Notes under the pieces: generated by a model
The model's database searches: none
What the model was told of the DNA's origin: nothing
What the model saw: the letters and a program-made list of their open reading frames with translations, nothing else
Program-made: the position numbers and the translations under genes
Assembly: GCA_946499615.1 (NCBI GenBank)
Contig: CAMMST010000001.1
Coordinates: 41,850 to 105,849, forward strand
DNA: 64,000 nucleotides
Direction of reading: 5' to 3'
Source of the DNA: Enterococcus_E cecorum_B
GTDB taxonomy: Bacteria > Bacillota > Bacilli > Lactobacillales > Enterococcaceae
Part shown: positions 60,045-64,000 of the stretch, piece by piece
Numbering within the stretch: the first letter of the stretch is position 1
Layout: every line of letters starts with the position of its first letter

Positions 60045-60524
60045 TTATTTTGTTGTCACACTGAATATTTTTGCCTGGGCTGCTTGTGAATCAGAAAGCT
60101 TGGCCACCGAATTTTGTGCTTTTCGATAAATTTTTTCATCATTGGTAAAAATCATGCTGCCTAACTTTTCTGGAAACTGATCCTTATTAGCTACAAACGC
60201 TGCATACTGATACGATTTATCAAGTTTTAGACGTGAGGTAGCGCCAATATCACTCTTCTTATCCTTGAGCTCTATTTCATAACCATTCTTATCTACTTTG
60301 ATACTCAATTGTAATTTCATGGCAGTCGGATACTTATCTTTAGCAATCTCTACGGCCTTTTTATCCTCAACCTTTACGACAAATCCTTCCTTTTCTTGCA
60401 GTTGCACAGTGTACACACCTTGTTGATTGGTTGCTTGAATCCTTTCAGTGGCTTGTTTTTGTCCACAACCAAAACTAATCATCCCGATAACAAACAGAAC
60501 TAACCCTAACCATTTGCGTTCCAT
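60045..60524 (-). CDS. Putative lipoprotein
   Basis: A 159-residue protein with a signal sequence ending ISFGCGQK, an acceptable lipobox (lipidated cysteine near 20). The mature part alternates beta-strands and lysine-rich loops (KEGFVVKVEDKKAVEIAKDKYP); no family recognised. ATG at 60524 has GAGGTG six bases upstream; GTG at 60533 lies in that site. Confidence 0.7.
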   Translation of the reverse strand: MERKWLGLVLFVIGMISFGCGQKQATERIQATNQQGVYTVQLQEKEGFVVKVEDKKAVEIAKDKYPTAMKLQLSIKVDKNGYEIELKDKKSDIGATSRLKLDKSYQYAAFVANKDQFPEKLGSMIFTNDEKIYRKAQNSVAKLSDSQAAQAKIFSVTTK

Positions 60525-60608
60525 CCAAATCACCTCATTTTATTGACTTTCCACTTATATTGTAACCGTTTTTTTGTTATGTTCAAGAATTTTCTGATAA
60601 TTACCCTC

Positions 60609-60650
60609 AAAAAAAGAGAGCTTACCGATGATGGCAAACTCTCTTTTTTT
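60609..60650 (-). terminator. Terminator of the mhq operon
   Basis: AAAAAAAGAGAG pairs with CTCTCTTTTTTT right after the mhqD stop. Confidence 0.85.
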
Positions 60651-60651
60651 C

Positions 60652-61230
60652 TTATGCATTTAACCATTTTTTGACTGTTTCAATTTCAGCATCACTGACT
60701 CCATGTCCTCCATCCAACAGTTCTAACTGCGTATTTGGAAAAGCACTTTGTAATCTTTTCACGAGTTGCATACTTGCGCCAGGTGACACCAAAGTATCTA
60801 GACTACCTGCTGTCACTAATAGGCGTTTAGGTTTACTTGAAGGGGTGAAATCAAATTGAAAATCGCTCGGATGCAATAATATCACTTGATCCGCAAAATC
60901 TGGACGTTGGCTTAAAATTCCTTGTAAGAAATTCGCGCCATTCGAATAGCCGATTGCCACGATTTCACTTGCTGTAATCTCTAAGCTGTCCCAAAGTTCT
61001 AAAAATCGCGAAACTTGGTGCGTAAAATCTTCGCGGTCCAATTCTTGATTGACCAAAGGATTGAAATAGCGGCGATTCACCCCTACTCCCTTATCGCCTA
61101 AAAAACTAAGCACACCCGCTTTAGCATCCAATTCTTCCGTTAAAAAATACAAACTATATAAGTTGCCTCCAGTGCCATGAAAAGTGACAAAAAGTCGTTG
61201 ATTCCTTCCACGATTATTAAGATAACGCAT
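60652..61230 (-). CDS. mhqD: Alpha/beta-hydrolase, MhqD-like carboxylesterase
   Basis: A 192-residue hydrolase. Oxyanion motif FHGTGGN near residue 19, nucleophile elbow GYSNGAN near residue 103, and late Asp and His (GSLDTLVSPG, GGHGVSD). It matches MhqD of the Bacillus methylhydroquinone-stress regulon, and its neighbours MhqO and a MarR regulator support this. ATG 61230 has GAGGCGAG about five bases upstream. Confidence 0.82.
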   Translation of the reverse strand: MRYLNNRGRNQRLFVTFHGTGGNLYSLYFLTEELDAKAGVLSFLGDKGVGVNRRYFNPLVNQELDREDFTHQVSRFLELWDSLEITASEIVAIGYSNGANFLQGILSQRPDFADQVILLHPSDFQFDFTPSSKPKRLLVTAGSLDTLVSPGASMQLVKRLQSAFPNTQLELLDGGHGVSDAEIETVKKWLNA

Positions 61231-61247
61231 CAAACTCGCCTCTTTTC

Positions 61248-62204
61248 TTATCTTTCTTGTTGTGCTAAATCACGTTCAATCGTTGCGCGTTGGTCCTCTA
61301 AAAAGCTTGGTAAAATTAATTCATACTCATCAAAAGTCGCTTGTGGTGTTTGTAAGTATGGCACGCGATCAATTGGCGGGGTTGCAATTTCATATAAAAT
61401 ACTATTTGGTTCACGATAATATAAAGATTGGAAAAATTCACGATTCACAATTCCGGAATGATGGATATTTTCGTCATCTAAGTATTGTGCAAAAGCTGCC
61501 AAAGTCTCTTCATTATCGACCCCAAAAGCTATATGATGCATGCCACCTACGCCTAGTCGTTCGCGCTTATTGTCTTTATCTTCAATTAAGTATATTTCAT
61601 GCTGCCACAAATTATGGATATGTAAAGGAATTAAGGTGTGATTAAAATAATCGATTGGCTCTTCTTGGGTAAATCCTAGGCGGGTGGTCAACATGTCTAA
61701 ACTTGCTTCTAAATAACGCACTCGTAGGAAGACTGCACCCATTCCAAAAATCAAATGTTCATCAGGAATTTCTGGATGTGGCGTTCCTTTAGCAATCGAG
61801 GCATCTTTAGCCACCATCAAGCCTAACTTCATGCCGTCAAAATCTTCAAAACGCAAAATTTCTTGATTGCGGAAAGTCTCGATACCATAATGTAAGACCC
61901 CCATTTTTTCTAAGCGTTCTTGCCAAAAGTAAAGCGAGTCCACTGATGGCACCAAAAACATCACCCGTTCAATCGCATTGGTACCAAATTGATTATCACG
62001 AAAATGACTCATCTCAAAAACCGTAAACTCGGTCCCTTCCCGTGCTTCTTGATCACCAAAAAACAAGTGATACATGGTTGGATCATCTTGATTGACGGTC
62101 TTTAAAAACATCTTTAGGCCTAAAATATTCGTATAGAAATCATAAGCTTTCTTCGCACTTCTTACTAAAACTGATACATGGTGAATGCCGGTATTTTTCA
62201 TCAT
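61248..62204 (-). CDS. mhqO: Ring-cleaving dioxygenase, MhqO-like (VOC family)
   Basis: A 318-residue protein made of two glyoxalase/VOC halves. GIHHVSVLVRSAKKAYDFYTNILGL opens the first; GGMHHIAFGVDNEE lies in the second. Histidines and a late glutamate (ILYEIATPP) would bind iron. MhqO proteins open quinone-like rings. It overlaps the MarR gene by four bases, in one operon. Confidence 0.87.
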   Translation of the reverse strand: MMKNTGIHHVSVLVRSAKKAYDFYTNILGLKMFLKTVNQDDPTMYHLFFGDQEAREGTEFTVFEMSHFRDNQFGTNAIERVMFLVPSVDSLYFWQERLEKMGVLHYGIETFRNQEILRFEDFDGMKLGLMVAKDASIAKGTPHPEIPDEHLIFGMGAVFLRVRYLEASLDMLTTRLGFTQEEPIDYFNHTLIPLHIHNLWQHEIYLIEDKDNKRERLGVGGMHHIAFGVDNEETLAAFAQYLDDENIHHSGIVNREFFQSLYYREPNSILYEIATPPIDRVPYLQTPQATFDEYELILPSFLEDQRATIERDLAQQER

Positions 62205-62635
62205 CCATCGCTCCTATCTATCTTTTCTTGACTTAATTTTGTTAATAATTGAAAGAGTGTTTGTAATTCGTCTTTAGATAATGAATCAAACATCTGGGCT
62301 TGATTGGTTATTTGTTTATCATAAACTTGACTTAATTTTTCTTGTCCTAAAGCAGATAAGAAAATATGTTTTTCCTTTCCGCAAGCCTTCTTTTCAATGA
62401 GTCCTGCTTGTTGCATCCGCTGTAATAACCGCGAAATCCCACCTTGCGTGACAGTTAATTGATTGGCTAGTTGTTGTTGGCTGATGGGCTGATAGCGTTC
62501 GATTAACACTAAGACTTCAAATTGAGCTGCAGTTAACCCGTCTTGTTGTAAAAATTCATTAGATTGTTGATTCATGCGTGCGGTCAGTCGAGCCATCCGC
62601 AGCCAAACCAAGACAGCTAAGGGTAATTTCTTCAT
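62201..62635 (-). CDS. mhqR: MarR family regulator, MhqR-like
   Basis: A 144-residue repressor with a winged helix (LTAAQFEVLVLIERYQPISQQQLANQLTVTQGGISRLLQRM). First gene of mhqR-mhqO-mhqD; MhqR in Bacillus represses such genes until quinones or diamide appear. ATG 62635 has GAGGTG six bases upstream; GTG 62644 lies in that site. The palindrome at 62656-62673 is the likely operator. Confidence 0.85.
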   Translation of the reverse strand: MKKLPLAVLVWLRMARLTARMNQQSNEFLQQDGLTAAQFEVLVLIERYQPISQQQLANQLTVTQGGISRLLQRMQQAGLIEKKACGKEKHIFLSALGQEKLSQVYDKQITNQAQMFDSLSKDELQTLFQLLTKLSQEKIDRSDG

Positions 62636-62655
62636 GTTCTTCACCTCTTGATTAA

Positions 62656-62685
62656 CACTTTACATGTAAAGTGAAATTTTGTCAA
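62656..62685 (-). promoter_or_regulatory. mhq promoter with MarR-type operator
   Basis: On the minus strand a perfect TTGACA (62680-62685), 17 bases, TAAAGT (62657-62662). The perfect palindrome CACTTTACATGTAAAGTG (62656-62673) covers the -10 and spacer. Confidence 0.85.
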
Positions 62686-62688
62686 AGA

Positions 62689-62724
62689 AAAAGACTCCTC
62701 ACTTGTGAAGTAAGAAGTCGTTCA
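62689..62724 (-). terminator. Terminator of the small membrane protein genes
   Basis: On the minus strand GACTTCTTACTT pairs with AAGTGAGGAGTC and is followed by TTTTTC. It lies about 90 bases after the 62813 stop; nothing else is seen there. Confidence 0.7.
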
Positions 62725-62812
62725 TTTTTACTACTTATGAATCAGCAATTTTCTCAGTGGTAGATATACACACGAATTTCTTTCGAGGCTTTCCAAGCTG
62801 CTTCACATCCTT

Positions 62813-63004
62813 TTAGCTATTTACTCCGAAGTGTGCGACATATATAAGCCAAAGTGTGGCTAGAATGACTAGTAAGCCTAACAAAATTTTGACGATTAAG
62901 GGGATTCTTAATCGTTCGCGTACTTTATAGCTAACAAACGCGACTAAATACATTAAAAAGCTGGGAATCATAAACAAAAATTTTAACCATAGGATACTAG
63001 CCAT
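62813..63004 (-). CDS. Small membrane protein of unknown function
   Basis: A 63-residue protein with two transmembrane segments (about 8-25 and 38-58) separated by a basic loop (KVRERLRIP). ATG 63004 has GGAAGGTG six bases upstream. Likely cotranscribed with the 30-residue gene 20 bases upstream. Confidence 0.65.
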   Translation of the reverse strand: MASILWLKFLFMIPSFLMYLVAFVSYKVRERLRIPLIVKILLGLLVILATLWLIYVAHFGVNS

Positions 63005-63024
63005 GCTACTCACCTTCCTTTATC

Positions 63025-63117
63025 TTATTGAAAATCTTTAAGATCGCCGCCCATGCCACCAACTAAACCAATTAAAATCAAAGAAAACCAATGCAGAATA
63101 ATTTTAACCGTTTTCAT
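63025..63117 (-). CDS. 30-residue membrane peptide
   Basis: The frame encodes a single hydrophobic helix (TVKIILHWFSLILIGLVGG) with a short acidic tail (GDLKDFQ). GGAGG lies about ten bases before the ATG at 63117; an in-frame ATG at 63126 directly abuts it. It forms a probable two-gene unit with the 63-residue protein. Function unknown. Confidence 0.55.
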   Translation of the reverse strand: MKTVKIILHWFSLILIGLVGGMGGDLKDFQ

Positions 63118-63171
63118 TTCTGTCATCCTCCGCTTCTTTTCTTCAAATTTATTCTATCATCTTATCACAAA

Positions 63172-63822
63172 TTAATTATCCGTCTTGGGAATGATTGTGG
63201 CAAGTTGAGCTAAAAAATTTTGAACTTCTTTCATGCCTTGCTTTTCATCCACTTTGGCAAAATGCTCATAAGCTTTTTGGAAATATTTTTTTGCTTGTTG
63301 CTTATCTTTTAGCGCTAAGGTAATTTCACCTAAACCGCGATAACTACATGCTTTTGCGACCTCATCATCTGTTAATAACGCCTCTTGCAAGCTATTTTCC
63401 ATCCATTTTTTTGCAGTAATCGCATCGCCCAATTTTAATCGTAAATATCCTTGCTCATAATCGTTGACGGCTTTTTTCAATAAATCATCGGCAAAATAAT
63501 GCTCAATAATGGTACGCTCTTTTTCAATTAATTTTAAAGCTTGCTCATATTGCTTGCTTTCACGATACACCATCGCCAGTTGATGCCAGGCAATATGCTC
63601 TAATTCGCTATCGGGCTGATTTTTAGCAACTGAGAGTAATCGCTGATAGATTTGGATGGCACCCTCATAATCTTGTTCTGCTAATGTCACATACCCCATA
63701 AAATTGAGTAACTGGTCATCTTCACAAGTGAGTAAATCAAAATCGGCTGCGACTAATTTTTTTGCCTGCGCAACCTGACCTTCCGTAAATAATTGCCAAG
63801 CTTGCATCAATTTTTCATCCAT
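63172..63822 (-). CDS. Tetratricopeptide-repeat protein
   Basis: A 216-residue protein of helical pairs with TPR consensus (NFMGYVTLAEQDYEGAIQIYQRLL, HQLAMVYRESKQYEQALKLIEKE, SYRGLGEITLALKDKQQAKKYFQKAYEHF). No catalytic domain or HTH is present, so it is probably a protein-binding scaffold. Single gene on the minus strand. Confidence 0.85.
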   Translation of the reverse strand: MDEKLMQAWQLFTEGQVAQAKKLVAADFDLLTCEDDQLLNFMGYVTLAEQDYEGAIQIYQRLLSVAKNQPDSELEHIAWHQLAMVYRESKQYEQALKLIEKERTIIEHYFADDLLKKAVNDYEQGYLRLKLGDAITAKKWMENSLQEALLTDDEVAKACSYRGLGEITLALKDKQQAKKYFQKAYEHFAKVDEKQGMKEVQNFLAQLATIIPKTDN

Positions 63823-63912
63823 ATAATCACCCTATTCTGTGCCTTTCAGCTACTTTGAAAAAACATTTTTTCAGCTCAACTATATATCATTCAAAATTTT
63901 TTCGCAAATAAT

Positions 63913-63945
63913 AAAAAATCCCCCACAACAGGTGCAGGGGACTCA
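63913..63945 (-). terminator. Terminator for a gene to the right of the window
   Basis: On the minus strand CCCCTGCAC and GTGGGGG pair and are followed by ATTTTTTATT. No gene is visible from 63823 to 64000. Confidence 0.65.
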
Positions 63946-64000
63946 CTATCTCACTAAATTGCTCGACAAATAAGAAAGTCCCACCTCGGTTTATTCAATT

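Overview
The window comes from a low-GC Gram-positive bacterium of the order Lactobacillales. It is most likely an Enterococcus or a close relative. RpoB and RpoC have the enterococcal/bacillar form, and ctsR-clpC lacks mcsAB. The order gmk-rpoZ, then priA-def-fmt-rsmB-stp-prkC, fits, as does an HrtBA heme-efflux pair with a TetR regulator of the kind known from enterococci. No rRNA, tRNA, CRISPR array or insertion sequence was seen. The species call is an inference from gene content; I could not run a search.

Layout. 1-8.1 kb: the end of a GyrI-like regulator gene, then rpoC and rpoB with a consensus promoter. 8.2-9.6 kb: a tandem-repeat array in front of an AAA/DUF4143 ATPase gene. 9.7-14.2 kb: an eroded stretch with an MFS transporter, a collapsed MFS pseudogene, an ABC ATPase/permease pair, a truncated ABC exporter and about 1 kb without a convincing gene. 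14.2-20.9 kb: an ABC exporter operon (ATPase plus two ABC-2 permeases, a small membrane protein and a DUF4097-like protein), transcribed divergently from a LytTR response regulator and GHKL histidine kinase. Just downstream is a 19-residue tryptophan-rich peptide gene behind a LytTR-type operator. 20.9-25.4 kb: a membrane protein, a CPBP protease, a RelE/RelB-type toxin-antitoxin pair between two copies of one terminator, and the U32 tRNA-hydroxylation pair.

25.7-34.0 kb holds the most striking system: a type I restriction-modification locus (hsdR, hsdM, hsdS). Its specificity gene sits in an invertible segment with a tyrosine recombinase, two silent hsdS cassettes and nested inverted repeats of 76 and 125 bp. 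The arrangement could produce up to six specificities. The recombinase start codon and ribosome binding site lie inside a perfect 11-bp hairpin. 34.1-37.1 kb: ctsR-clpC. 37.2-39.8 kb: heme-efflux hrtBA with its TetR regulator and a 36-bp palindromic operator.

39.8-47.7 kb is a second accessory region. Two near-identical modules, each a membrane-anchored XRE regulator plus a small secreted protein, are each divergent from a different secreted-protein gene (131 and 195 residues). The modules share a 415-bp perfect repeat and a conserved operator-like motif. Between them lies an ABC transporter/lipoprotein operon. The 195-residue protein is followed by a small membrane protein and looks like an effector/immunity pair.

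47.7-59.0 kb is housekeeping: prkC, stp, rsmB, fmt, def, priA, rpoZ, gmk, yicC and ydbC. A YefM/YoeB module sits between yicC and gmk, and a strongly structured RNA candidate lies upstream of ydbC. 59.2-64 kb: a conserved protein of unknown function, a lipoprotein, a quinone-stress operon (mhqR-mhqO-mhqD), two small membrane proteins and a TPR protein.
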